This document shows, piece by piece, positions 54,438 to 63,818 of a DNA stretch of 64,000 nucleotides; within the stretch, counting starts at the first letter, position 1; each line of letters opens with the position of its first letter. The stretch lies in NCBI RefSeq assembly GCF_002192415.1, contig NZ_CP021780.1:1550001-1614000 (forward strand). The letters run 5' to 3'. The DNA comes from Paenibacillus donghaensis (lineage in GTDB: Bacteria; Bacillota; Bacilli; Paenibacillales; Paenibacillaceae). The position numbers and the translations under genes were made by a program. Below the pieces are notes generated by a model, which did no database searches, was not told the origin of the DNA, and was given only the letters and a program-made list of their open reading frames with translations.

Positions 54438-54610
54438 GGTCAGGATGTTGCAAAATAACAGGGACGTTTTCGTTTATGAAATCGTCCTTGTTTTCATTTT
54501 ATCTGTCGATTCCCTCTGCTGAGCCGTGTCCTCTGCTTGTTAATCTGCTTGACTTTCCCCTGCACAGGAAGCTTTATACTCTGAATATCATCTAGATTGG
54601 AGGCGAAATT

Positions 54611-55435
54611 TTGTTCAAAATCAGTGAATTTTCCAGGTTAAGCAAGGTTTCCTTAAAAGCATTGCGATACTATGACCACATTGGCATGTTAAAACCAAGA
54701 ACCGTTGACCAGGACACAGGATATCGATATTATTCAGCTGACCAAATCCTCGAGCTGAACCGAATCTTTATGTATAAGGAATTAGGTTTTACATTGCCAC
54801 AAATTATTGAGCTTCTAAATGAAGACATTACGTTAGAACAAATTCGAGGCATGTTCAACCTGAAAAGAAGTGAAATTCAGCAGGTCATCGACACTGAGCA
54901 AGCCAAACTCACTCGAATTAAGGAGCGTATGCAGCTGATCGAGAAAGAGGGATGTGTGGAGAGAGAGCAGGAAGTCGTGATTAAAGCAGTAGAACATAAG
55001 CTATTTCTTTCACTTAAAGCACGCGGTAAGGAACAGGATATTCCGGGACTTTTTCGAACGTTTAATCAATGGATAAGAAAAGAAAACCTGAATCTGGTGG
55101 AGAGTCCCAAAATCGTTATATGGAGTGAATTGGATGAAAACGTGGATGAGTTTGAATTTGAAGTAGGCCATTTTTTAAAGGGCGAACTGTCAGTACTTCC
55201 TGATGAACTTCAAATTCGTTCTCTTCCCCCAGAATTAATGGCGACACTGACCTTCCACTCAGATTCAGCCTTTGCTTGTACCGCTTGTGTGGATTTAGCC
55301 ACATGGATCGAGAACAATGGTTATCAAATCAAAGAGGATCAACCTGGCAGAGAGATTTATTTGCCGCTCCCCACGGAACAAGATATCCAATTGATAGAAA
55401 TTCAAATTCCGATAAAAGGTGGTGGAGAGGATTGA
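54611..55435 (+). CDS. MerR-family regulator with GyrI-like ligand domain
   Basis: 274 aa, TTG start after GGAGG. The N-terminal MerR helix-turn-helix includes VSLKALRYYDHIGMLKP; a coiled-coil linker lies at 80-115 and a GyrI/AraC-effector-like beta domain at 120-270. Such BmrR-type proteins sense hydrophobic cations and activate efflux pumps. It overlaps the start of the broken MFS transporter gene, its likely former target. Confidence 0.87.
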   Translation: MFKISEFSRLSKVSLKALRYYDHIGMLKPRTVDQDTGYRYYSADQILELNRIFMYKELGFTLPQIIELLNEDITLEQIRGMFNLKRSEIQQVIDTEQAKLTRIKERMQLIEKEGCVEREQEVVIKAVEHKLFLSLKARGKEQDIPGLFRTFNQWIRKENLNLVESPKIVIWSELDENVDEFEFEVGHFLKGELSVLPDELQIRSLPPELMATLTFHSDSAFACTACVDLATWIENNGYQIKEDQPGREIYLPLPTEQDIQLIEIQIPIKGGGED

Positions 55436-56601
55436 AAAATAGTACAGTGATCTATATTCTGGCTCTGGCTGTTTTCTTGATCGGAACCATTGAATATATT
55501 ATTACAGGAGTCATCGAAATGATTGCGTTAGACTTGAAGGTTTCTACTTCGGTCGCAGGATTATTAGTGACTGCGTTTGCTCTCTCAGCTGCCATTGGTG
55601 CCCAAATTTTAATTGCAACGACCATTAATATGGACCGTAAGAAAGTATTAATGAGTGCACTTAGTGTGTTCATCCTTAGTAATTGGTTAACATTGTTCAG
55701 CTCTACCTTTGAGGCCGTACTTGTTTCTCGCATTTTGCAAGGGTTAAGTGGCGGTGTCGACTAGGCTGGCAGTTAAGGAAAAAAGGGGCAACGCCATCGG
55801 TATTATTTTAATGGGCCTCAGCAGTTCACTCGTATTCGGTGTTCCCATCGGCACTTACTTTAGTGATTGGCTTGGCTGGAAATCCTTGTTTATTTGGATG
55901 GGGTTTATAACTATTTTTCCACTGCTCGTAATCTATAAGAAAGTTCCTGCCATTAAAGAAAAAGAAGCCGTTACCATTGGGATGCAGCTCTCTATATTAA
56001 AAGACAAAAGAATTCTGGTAGCCTTAGTCATCACCTTGCTTTATATCGGTGGCTATTCAACATTGTTTACCTACATTACGCTGTTTCTCCAGGCGACATC
56101 ACCTCTTTCGATGACCGAAATTAGTGGAATCTTATTTCTTGCTGGGGTTTGCAGTTTCGTTGGTTCGAGAGTGGGGGATTATTGGCAGATTCGAAAGGGC
56201 CAAAATCGACCATTTTCCTGGGGCTAACCTTGCAAGTAGTCATGTTTCTCTTTTTATCTCTTGTTGGTAACAATCTGGTATTGTTAATCGGTGTCTTAAT
56301 GATCTGGATGCTGGCGACTTGGAGCATTTCGCCGGCTCAACAATTAAATCTTGTCACCTTAGTGCCCCATTCACCTGATATTGCCTTAAGTGTGAACACC
56401 TCTTTTATTCAGTTTGGATTTGCGCTTGGCTCTGGTTTGGGTGGCCTTGTAATTAGCCATTCCTCCATTCTCCACTTGAATTGGTTAGGACTTGCAGTTG
56501 TAAGTATAGCTTTACTGCTGGCCCTCCTGCTGTTCACGAAGATGAATAGTCATGTCGGAAATCATGCAAATAGAGGTTGCGGTCAAACGTCTCATAAGTA
56601 A
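55432..56601 (+). pseudogene. MFS drug-efflux transporter, broken by two lesions
   Basis: Starts at TTG 55432, overlapping the MerR stop. The first frame covers four or five spans and ends at QGLSGGVD near 55764. The second frame resumes VKEKRGNAIGIILMG (about ten conserved residues are missing at the joint). Near 56170, in a run of Gs, it shifts again to GGLLADSKGPKSTIF and reads to 56601. All twelve spans can still be recognised, so inactivation is recent. The MerR-MFS pair was probably a drug-induced efflux unit. Confidence 0.85.
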
Positions 56602-56631
56602 TGGCGAAAAATTCGTAAGGAGATACATGCG

Positions 56632-57423
56632 ATGATTCGAACCTTTGAACCAATAAATAGCTTACATAGGATAGTGGACTATATCTGGGTAGTAGACTTT
56701 GACTTTCTCGCTAATGACAACAGAGAAGATATTATTATGCCGCTGGGGTATATCAATATCATTTTCAATTACGGGTCTGCTTACAGTCTGGTAAGAGAAG
56801 ATCAGGAAGTGGTGATCCCCAATACGGTTGTGATTGGTCAAATGAAAAGCGCGAAATATGTTCGATATGGACAACAGTTGTATCAAATCGGGATTTCATT
56901 AACTCCGTTAGGATTTATACACTTGTTTCAAGTGCCCGGCCTCGAATTGGAAGAGCGAATCCTACAAGCCACCGATGTGGACCCTGATCTAGATGAACTG
57001 TACCGGATGATGAGATTTAAAGATGTGGAACAAAATATCACAGCAATCAATCATTATTTACTCGATAAGATGATGTTGAATAAGAAGGATACTGGCCGCA
57101 TAGAGGAAATGCTTACTTATGTAGAACGAGAGTATGAAAACTTGAACATTGTGCGTATGGCAAAATTTTTTTGCATTTCAGTAAGTACGTTAGAGCGTTT
57201 CTTCAAAAGGCATGTCGGGCTTACCCCAAAGACGTATGGGGATATTGTGAAGTTTAGAAAACATGTTGAGGATGAAAGATTGAGGGAGGAGATGCAGTAT
57301 CGTTACTATGATCAGTCTCACCTCATCAAAACATTCAAAAAGTTTGCAGGCAAAACCGTCAAAGAGTTAGAGAAACTTCCACATGAATTAACCCTTCGAT
57401 ATGTCTGGCATGGTCAGAAGTGA
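56632..57423 (+). CDS. AraC-family transcriptional regulator
   Basis: 263 aa. An N-terminal DUF6597-like domain (1-130) and a C-terminal AraC double helix-turn-helix with NIVRMAKFFCISVSTLERFFK and DQSHLIKTFKKFAGKT. AAGGAG precedes the ATG. Target unknown; the downstream small membrane-protein gene is in the same direction. Confidence 0.85.
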   Translation: MIRTFEPINSLHRIVDYIWVVDFDFLANDNREDIIMPLGYINIIFNYGSAYSLVREDQEVVIPNTVVIGQMKSAKYVRYGQQLYQIGISLTPLGFIHLFQVPGLELEERILQATDVDPDLDELYRMMRFKDVEQNITAINHYLLDKMMLNKKDTGRIEEMLTYVEREYENLNIVRMAKFFCISVSTLERFFKRHVGLTPKTYGDIVKFRKHVEDERLREEMQYRYYDQSHLIKTFKKFAGKTVKELEKLPHELTLRYVWHGQK

Positions 57424-57519
57424 TGAACGCCAGATCATATAGATGCTGATTTTTTACAATACACTGTTATTCCTTCCTGCTAATCTTGAGACACTAACAG
57501 ATGAGAGGAAGGAATAACG

Positions 57520-57909
57520 ATGCAGGATATTATGATCATAGCAAGTTTACTAGTGTTTTTTAATGTAATGTTGTTGGCGATATTGGTTCCGGGAGGGCCG
57601 ATTGAGAATAGAGATTTTTCAAAATTAAAAGGGGTTGTATTTTGGGGATTTAATCTGTTTCTTATCTTACTTGGTGTTATGTCGTTTATCACGTGTTATC
57701 TCTTGTTGATTGCACATCCTAATGCGATTTTCATCACGAAAATTATCGCTGTTTTATACTTTATCGTGTACATTATCGATTTAGCTGGTATTTTTCCAAA
57801 ATCACCGACTAAAATGTCTAAGCCACTTATACTTTTTGAAATCATTAATGGATCGATGGCTGTCTTCCTCTTCCTCTTTGTGACGGCGATTGGGCATATC
57901 GGTTCATGA
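57520..57909 (+). CDS. Small membrane protein of unknown function
   Basis: 129 aa with four hydrophobic spans (about 4-24, 41-62, 70-90 and 104-125). No motif recognised. GAGGAAGG precedes the ATG. AT-rich. Could be regulated by the AraC protein just upstream. Confidence 0.65.
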   Translation: MQDIMIIASLLVFFNVMLLAILVPGGPIENRDFSKLKGVVFWGFNLFLILLGVMSFITCYLLLIAHPNAIFITKIIAVLYFIVYIIDLAGIFPKSPTKMSKPLILFEIINGSMAVFLFLFVTAIGHIGS

Positions 57910-57917
57910 GGACGAGA

Positions 57918-57965
57918 GCCCGTATCACAAGTAGGGCAAAATTTTTAGAAGCCTTGCGAAATATG
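57918..57965. repeat. Family C repeat, short copy 3
   Basis: CCCGTATCACAAGTAGGGCA, AAATTTTTAGAAG and CTTGCGAA match the opening of copies 1, 2 and 4. Confidence 0.55.
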
Positions 57966-57996
57966 AGTAATAGCGTTCGCTGATGGAGGGAGGGCT

Positions 57997-58485
57997 ATGG
58001 TAAAAAAGATTGCTCGTATTCTGAATGGGTTGTTCCTCATCCTCTGCGCATTTACGGCACTTTTTCCGATGCTCCATGTGCTTGCTGTATCATTCAGCAG
58101 TAGCCGATCCGTTTCAGTATTTCATTGGCTTCCAAGTGAGTACAATTATGTCCAGGACATGAGCCTATTCAGTGAAAACTATATCATAATTGCAATAGTA
58201 GCAAGCTTTTTCATTATTACACTTATACTACCCATAACGGAGGAACTCTATTTTCGAGGATTTCTACTGGCTCGTATGAAATGGATGGGCAAGTATAGTG
58301 TACTGGTCAATCTCGCATTATTTGCGGTTTATCATTTCTGGTCTCCTTGGCTAATAGTCGCAAGAATTGTAGCATTTTTACCACTATTTTATTTGGTATA
58401 CAAAAAAGATTCTTTGAAATTGGGAATATTTGTACATTGTTTGGCTAACTTTACAGATGTAATAGCTTTAGTGATGTTATTGTAA
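57997..58485 (+). CDS. Chimeric protein: sugar-permease N-terminus joined to a CAAX-protease (CPBP) C-terminus
   Basis: 162 aa with GGAGGGAGG just upstream. Residues 1-38 (LNGLFLILCAFTALFPMLHV, then LAVSFSSSRSV) match the first span of LplC/YtcP-type carbohydrate ABC permeases. From about residue 40 the sequence is a CPBP-family segment with the EELYFRGFLL and YHFWSPW motifs and a His in FVHCLANF. The CPBP part lacks its usual first spans. It looks like a recombination product; whether it is functional is unknown. Confidence 0.65.
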   Translation: MVKKIARILNGLFLILCAFTALFPMLHVLAVSFSSSRSVSVFHWLPSEYNYVQDMSLFSENYIIIAIVASFFIITLILPITEELYFRGFLLARMKWMGKYSVLVNLALFAVYHFWSPWLIVARIVAFLPLFYLVYKKDSLKLGIFVHCLANFTDVIALVMLL

Positions 58486-58654
58486 ACCGTGCCGTAATCC
58501 CTTAGACCGCGGCGGTTCGAAGGTTCTGAATGCCAATTCGGCTATGAACTAGTAATCAAAGCATCACTACTAAGAGAATAAATTTACGTACTCTAGATGC
58601 AGATTGGTGGATGTAGACTATGGAGAAAATATTGGAGTGAACGGGGGACTTCAT

Positions 58655-59431
58655 ATGACATTAGGACAGTACGGAAATAACAGTGAAGGTTTTATCAAAG
58701 ATATAATGAATATGATGGTACGGATTGAGGGTGGGGTTGTTGAATTACGCGATTATATTAATACGAATAAATGGCTTAGTTCTAACTACACGTTATCAGA
58801 CCCTGGAAGAGGAAGTGATAGAAAGGTTATTTTATTGAATGAAACAATTGAACCTTTCTATGTAATGAAGTATCCAGTAACACGGCAGTTGTATCATTTT
58901 ATCATGGATGAAGAAGAAGTAGAACCTGATGCGAGTAACCTGCCAATTACGCAAGTTTCGTGGCTAGATACTCTTGTCTTTTGTAACAAATTATCTAGAG
59001 TGCTTGACAGAACTGAATGCTACACAATAACAAGGGAAAGTGAGAGCACAATATATAACAAAGAAGCGAATGGATTTCGATTACTATCGGACGCTGAATG
59101 GCAGTATGCATGCAAAGCGGGAACCAAGGGATATCGGTATGAAAGAATCGATAAGATTGCGTGGTATAAGGAAAATTCCAACGGTTCAGCCCAGGAAGTT
59201 GGGAAAATGCTTTCTAATCCATGGGGACTTTACGATATGATCGGGAATGTTTGGGAATGGTGCTGGGATCTCTATGATACAGACCGATATGGCAACTATA
59301 GGGTCTTCCGAGGCGGGAGTTGGGCAGAAGTTGAAAACAACTGTGGTTCTACGGTTAGAAGGAAAAGCATGCCTGATTTCAAGATAGATGACCTTGGTTT
59401 TAGAATAGCATTCGGAGCACGAATAGATTAA
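58655..59431 (+). CDS. Formylglycine-generating-enzyme (SUMF1) family protein
   Basis: 258 aa from ATG 58655 after GGGGGA; a TTG at 58604 is possible. C-type-lectin-like FGE fold: MKYPVTRQLYHF near residue 75, SDAEWQYACKAG near 150, GNVWEWCWD near 200, and RGGSW with a following NNCGS near 225. Only one of the two copper-binding cysteines of true FGE is evident, so it may be a non-catalytic or different oxidase-like member. No sulfatase adjoins. Confidence 0.78.
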   Translation: MTLGQYGNNSEGFIKDIMNMMVRIEGGVVELRDYINTNKWLSSNYTLSDPGRGSDRKVILLNETIEPFYVMKYPVTRQLYHFIMDEEEVEPDASNLPITQVSWLDTLVFCNKLSRVLDRTECYTITRESESTIYNKEANGFRLLSDAEWQYACKAGTKGYRYERIDKIAWYKENSNGSAQEVGKMLSNPWGLYDMIGNVWEWCWDLYDTDRYGNYRVFRGGSWAEVENNCGSTVRRKSMPDFKIDDLGFRIAFGARID

Positions 59432-59433
59432 CG

Positions 59434-59485
59434 AAACTTGCCCTTACTGACAGCGCAGAGAACCGTATCGGGCAAGTTTTTTGCA
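59434..59485 (+). terminator. Hairpin after the FGE-like gene
   Basis: AAACTTGCCC pairs with GGGCAAGTTT and is followed by more Ts. The 3' arm belongs to repeat C copy 4. Confidence 0.65.
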
Positions 59486-59586
59486 GAAAAACATGCCGAC
59501 TATAGGAGCAGGGTAGGTCACTCTTTGGCCGGAACGGTGCTTAAACAGGCTTCTGCGAAGTTTTTATCGTACTACACAATGATTGG
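59461..59586. repeat. Family C intergenic repeat, copy 4
   Basis: AACCGTATCGGGCAAGTTTT, GGAGCAGGGTAGGTCACTCT and GCTTCTGCGAAGTTTTTATC with CACAATGATTGG, aligned with copy 2 at 50900-51060. Confidence 0.75.
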
Positions 59587-59679
59587 TTAACTTGTAGGAT
59601 AATCGTAAGGTTAAATCATTGAATAGATAAAAATCAGGCCTTCTTTAGAACAGGATGAACACTCATTTCCTCAGAATGT

Positions 59680-59845
59680 TTATCTTTTTTGCTTTATGTG
59701 GGATGTTGGAACGATAAGTCCAGCATTTTCATAATTCCACTCCCAATTCACATTCAAGCTCTCTTTCCGAATAATATATTCTCTATCATGTTGTCCTTGT
59801 CGAAATGATATTGTAATATCTTGGTATGTATTGTAGATTATTGTG
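59680..59845 (-). pseudogene. Fragment of an unknown gene
   Basis: On the minus strand a frame of about 54 codons without a start reads YQDITISFRQGQHDREYIIR and ends WNYENAGLIVPTSHIKQKR. Composition is protein-like, and the preceding in-frame stop cuts it off. Parent family not recognised. Confidence 0.35.
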
Positions 59846-60031
59846 TCTCAAAATGTTGCCGAACCTATAAGGCAATCGCAGCGGTCATCTGACGGTGATC
59901 TATATGTTTGTGCAGCATGTGGTAAGCCAATGACGGAGAAAGTTAAAGAATATTGTTTGTCGCAATCAAAACCATTCAATAAAAGGATCTACTGCTATGA
60001 ACATCAAAAGAGTATTCGAAGCAATTTATAA
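59843..60031 (+). pseudogene. Zinc-ribbon C-terminal fragment
   Basis: 62 codons. The second half reads CAACGKPMTEKVKEYCLSQ then CYEHQKSI, a treble-clef zinc-binding tail as found at the end of larger DNA-processing or phage proteins. No ribosome site. It overlaps the nuclease start by 35 bases. Most likely a relic. Confidence 0.4.
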
Positions 60032-60449
60032 TCTGAGTGAGACGACATCTATGGTTAATAAAGGTATAACATTTGAAACTTTTGTGCATGAGGTTTACTC
60101 CGCTATTTTAAGACTTGAAGATAAAACTGTACTAATTTCAAAAAACGTTACCATTCTGGGAAAGACGGGGGCCTCTCATCAGTTCGACGTGTACTATGAA
60201 TTCACAAAAGCAATTGTTAAACACCGAGTAGCTATTGAATGTAAAAACCATAGGCGACCAGTAGATAAGGGGAAAGTAGGCGAATTCAAATCAAAAATCC
60301 TTGATATAGATAATTTAATGGGGATTATGGTTTCAGCATCCGGGTATCAGTCTGGAGCTAGTACATATGCAAATGGAACAGGAATAGTATTGATGACACT
60401 TGATGATCTTCCAACTTACTTCTATCCATCACAAAACATCAGGACGTAG
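59997..60449 (+). CDS. Mrr-like PD-(D/E)XK nuclease-domain protein
   Basis: 150 aa with AAGGA upstream. The core nuclease motif is visible: HQFDVYYEF (Asp), then VAIECKNHRRPV (E-x-K) and KGKVGEFKSKI. It resembles restriction-endonuclease-type catalytic domains that cut modified or foreign DNA. It carries no recognisable DNA-reading domain, being about half the length of Mrr. No methylase adjoins. Confidence 0.7.
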   Translation: MNIKRVFEAIYNLSETTSMVNKGITFETFVHEVYSAILRLEDKTVLISKNVTILGKTGASHQFDVYYEFTKAIVKHRVAIECKNHRRPVDKGKVGEFKSKILDIDNLMGIMVSASGYQSGASTYANGTGIVLMTLDDLPTYFYPSQNIRT

Positions 60450-60616
60450 GATTTTTATTAATCCCTTTTGCTCTTAACCAAAAAAATGGTCAAGTTCTGT
60501 CATATATAATGAATCATGACGAGTTAATGGACGAGTATGTGGTTGAATAAGCACGATCGGCAATGAAAACAAAGGATATGCACTAGCGTCTTTATCCGTT
60601 TGGAGAACGAAATGAT

Positions 60617-60837
60617 ATGAGAAGATTAATAAAAATACATGAGATTGATGAATTATATGAGGTTATCAAAATTCCCGCTGGAACTATAAACGATGAGATT
60701 ATGAGAAACGTGGCAAAACTGGATGAAGAGGCGGAACTGGAGCAATTCACGAGGGACATTCTTTGTGATCCGAACAACACACTCTGCAAGTTCCTATTGA
60801 AATTGCTAATATCCTGACAACTTTGATTGTACTGCAA
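60617..60837 (+). pseudogene. Truncated, frameshifted nuclease-associated gene
   Basis: Starts MRRLIKIHEIDELYEVIKIP, a recognisable N-terminus of a family of restriction-type proteins. At about 60780 the frame DILCDPNNT goes off; a one-base shift restores VPIEIANILTT, then stops. The rest of the gene is missing. It follows the Mrr-like gene. Nothing else is seen up to 61112. Confidence 0.5.
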
Positions 60838-61111
60838 TGATAGTGCGAGCTTATCGACTAAAGACAATTAATTATAATCAGTACCACTACTTAATGAGAC
60901 AGATATCGACTCAGTGAAAGTAAGCAAAATGCAGTCGTTTTAAGTCTGCGTCATAAAGATATAAGAACTTAAATTAATAACGTCACACTGCTTATAAGGC
61001 TGGTATCGTTAAGGGACAGGTTCATTAATGTTAGACTGTTCCTTATTTGTATGGAAGCATTTTGCCGTACAACAAGCATAGATTAACCTATGATTTACAA
61101 CATGTGTCCCA

Positions 61112-61163
61112 TAAAAACGATAAGAGCGGAACACAAGCTAACAGCTTCATGCCCCGCTCTTAT
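61112..61163 (-). terminator. Terminator of the XRE regulator gene
   Basis: TAAGAGCGG (61121-61129) pairs with CCGCTCTTA (61154-61162); T-rich on the minus strand. Confidence 0.7.
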
Positions 61164-61169
61164 TCACGT

Positions 61170-61427
61170 TCACTCGCTCTCCCGCGCTTTCTCATATTCG
61201 ATCTCAATCAGCTTAAAAAAGTCAGACGGCTTGATCTTCAGTCCTTTGCAGAGATCAAATATTTTCGTGACGGAAGGCTCGTTTCTGCCAACCTCAATCA
61301 TGGAAATATAGGATCGGTCGACATTGCATTCGTGCGCTAGATCTTCTTGGCTTAGTCCTTGTTTGATGCGTATCGCTTTAACAGTTTTTCCGATAATTTG
61401 CTTAATGATATTGGACGGATCACTCAA
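61170..61427 (-). CDS. XRE-family helix-turn-helix protein
   Basis: 85 aa. Helix-turn-helix is LSQEDLAHECNVDRSYISMIEVG; FFKLIEIEYEK ends it. No extra domain. Such small regulators often control neighbouring accessory genes; it is divergent from the gene at 61647. The ribosome site is weak. The 61.43-61.65 kb gap shows A/T-rich sequence where both promoters must lie. Confidence 0.85.
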   Translation of the reverse strand: MSDPSNIIKQIIGKTVKAIRIKQGLSQEDLAHECNVDRSYISMIEVGRNEPSVTKIFDLCKGLKIKPSDFFKLIEIEYEKARESE

Positions 61428-61646
61428 GGAAAATAACCCCTTTTAAGTCCATTATCAATCTGATATAATGGTCACAACAGATAAAGTATTCAACAAAAAG
61501 TAAAATATATACATATTTTGATGTCGTTTCTGCACTTCTTGGTAGTATCTCGATTATCCAAAGTTACTCGGCCCAAAACATAGCTTACAGATAACGTACC
61601 CTCAAAAAATAAAAAATATTCTTATAGCCTAAAGGAGGCTCTACCC

Positions 61647-62210
61647 GTGCGCCCATCCTTTCTAAAATCACTAAACCTCGATGTTATTGTGGAGATGGTA
61701 GAGATGGCTTGCCGCTTGGAGAAGTGGGACAAGGTGATTGAGACATCGGAGATTTTGTACGAATGCGTGCAGTGCTTGTATCAGGAGCAGCAGTATCGAA
61801 AGGCTAAGTCTCTGCCACTGTTGACAATCGAGCTGGGGCATCCGCTGGTCTATTATTACGGATTCAGTCATCTGATTCGGGGAATGGCTTATCAGGAGAA
61901 GGGGAAGTATGAGGAAGCGCGTGCTTGCATTGATAAGTATGCCGAGATGGGATGGCTGGAGGATCTAGGTGAGGACTGGGTGGAGGTTGTAGAGGAGTTC
62001 CGATTTCTGGCCCAAGCGAACGGATATGCGCTTGAGCTTCTGTCTGGCCGGGTGGAGGTGCTGACTACCTATACTGACTTTCTACGGGAGAATCCCGAAG
62101 AAGTGCTGCCCGCACTGGATGTGATTCTACAGGCGACGCTGCGGTATGAGCTAGATGTGGACGAGTTGCTGAAGATGTTCGCGGAGCAGACGGCAGAATT
62201 CAGTAGATAA
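61647..62210 (+). CDS. TPR-like cytosolic protein of unknown function
   Basis: 187 aa from GTG 61647 with AAGGAGG upstream. Helical, with TPR-like pairs (AYQEKGKYEEARACIDKYAE). Similar proteins are the C-terminal halves of XRE-TPR regulators of Paenibacillus; here the XRE domain is separately encoded across the divergent promoter, which may be a split pair. No enzymatic motif. Confidence 0.65.
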   Translation: MRPSFLKSLNLDVIVEMVEMACRLEKWDKVIETSEILYECVQCLYQEQQYRKAKSLPLLTIELGHPLVYYYGFSHLIRGMAYQEKGKYEEARACIDKYAEMGWLEDLGEDWVEVVEEFRFLAQANGYALELLSGRVEVLTTYTDFLRENPEEVLPALDVILQATLRYELDVDELLKMFAEQTAEFSR

Positions 62211-62504
62211 GCCTGCTATTGGATTCGTATCATACCCGTGTGCATGAGCTAGGGGTTGTCGTCGGTCATTTAAAATCCTGCGTTTAAAATCTGTTTTTGC
62301 GTTTGCTGATACAGCAAGCAGCCGGACCTTGATGAAGGGGATTGTGAGAGGGATATATTTTAACATTCCATGTAATGTATTACTCGATTTGTGTTCATAA
62401 ATCCGCGACATAATCCGATAAAGAAATTAGTTGTTAAATATACAAATTACTACAAAATATTTGTATATTCGACATCATTAGATAGATCGGGCGGTGGTTT
62501 TTTT

Positions 62505-63818
62505 ATGGGGACAAGTAAGGCTTTGGGGGTATTGAAGGTATTGGTGGGTCTTCTGGTCCTTACAGGAATTGTAGGGTGCAGTAGCTCCAGTGGCACAACC
62601 AAGGAAAAGGCTGTAGAACAGGAAATTACACTGAAGTTTATTTGGTGGGGGAAAGAGCAACGGAAAGAGGATACGCTCAAGATAATTAATATGTACATGA
62701 AGGATCATCCGGGCGTCAAGATTGTGACTGAGGATTTCTCGGGTACAGATGCAGTATCTGCTCAACTGGCTATGGAGACGGCGGATCAGAATACCGCAGA
62801 TATCATCCAGGGGGATTATGGTTTTATTTTCAATTATATTAATCGGGATCTCATTGAGCCGCTTGGACCCTATATTGCGAATAAGAGTCTTTCCGTATCG
62901 AACGTTCCTCCGGAGTACCTGGTTGCAGGCATGAAGAACGATGAATTATATGCGGTAAATATCGGCATTAATTCAGAAGCTCTAGTCTATGATCCGGCAT
63001 TCTTTCAGGAAGCGGGCATTGAAGCCCCCTCTCAGGACTATACAATAGATGAGCTGTACAAGACACTTATAGAACTAAAAGAAACTATAGATGACCCCGA
63101 TTTCTATCCGATGGGGAATATGTTTGCTGCAAGCTATTTTCTGAGAACAAGAGGCGTATCCATGTATAATGCGGACGGAACGGCTCTTGGTTATGAAGAA
63201 GACAAGGATCTGGCGGATTACTTCGCCCTCTATAAACAATGGACGGATGAAGGCTTGATAGGCTCGTTCAAGGGAGTCAGCAGTGATGAGAATCATCCTG
63301 TAATTACGGGCAAGACAGCTTTCTTCTCCGTTTCCAGTAATGCAGCCTCAGTCTTGAGTAACAAGGCGGGACGTACCATCAAGCTGTTGCCGCTTCCGAA
63401 AGCGGGGGAGAAAGAAGGACGGTTCATTAAACCATCCATGTTCCTCGCAGTTTCTTCCTATTCTAAATATCCGGAAGAAGCTGCCAAATTCATTGATTTC
63501 TTCATCAATAGTGAAGCGGCAAATGACATCCTGAAGGGGGAACGGGGAGTTCCTGTCTCTAGTGTAATAGCTGCAAGTCTCTCTGACAAACTCGAAGAAG
63601 CGGGGAAACAACAGTATGAACTGATGGAGTATCTCACTACCCATTCATCGCCGATCGATCCTCCTGTTCCAAGTAGCTCAATCATTATCAACAATGCGTA
63701 TCAGATCATAAGTGATCGTGTGCTAGACGGCAGTATCACCCCGGAACAAGGGGCGCAGGAATATCGGACAGAAGCTGACTCCATTCTGAAGGGCAATGAG
63801 AAGGGGGGAGCGAAATGA
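62505..63818 (+). CDS. ABC-transporter solute-binding lipoprotein (family 1)
   Basis: 437 aa from ATG 62505; the frame is open upstream to 62391. Signal peptide with lipobox ending TGIVGC near residue 27, then an extracellular solute-binding fold (IWWGKEQRKEDTLKI onward). It is typical of sugar-binding proteins. No permease genes follow; instead its stop overlaps the start of a chemotaxis receptor (ATGA), so it may feed that receptor. Confidence 0.9.
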   Translation: MGTSKALGVLKVLVGLLVLTGIVGCSSSSGTTKEKAVEQEITLKFIWWGKEQRKEDTLKIINMYMKDHPGVKIVTEDFSGTDAVSAQLAMETADQNTADIIQGDYGFIFNYINRDLIEPLGPYIANKSLSVSNVPPEYLVAGMKNDELYAVNIGINSEALVYDPAFFQEAGIEAPSQDYTIDELYKTLIELKETIDDPDFYPMGNMFAASYFLRTRGVSMYNADGTALGYEEDKDLADYFALYKQWTDEGLIGSFKGVSSDENHPVITGKTAFFSVSSNAASVLSNKAGRTIKLLPLPKAGEKEGRFIKPSMFLAVSSYSKYPEEAAKFIDFFINSEAANDILKGERGVPVSSVIAASLSDKLEEAGKQQYELMEYLTTHSSPIDPPVPSSSIIINNAYQIISDRVLDGSITPEQGAQEYRTEADSILKGNEKGGAK

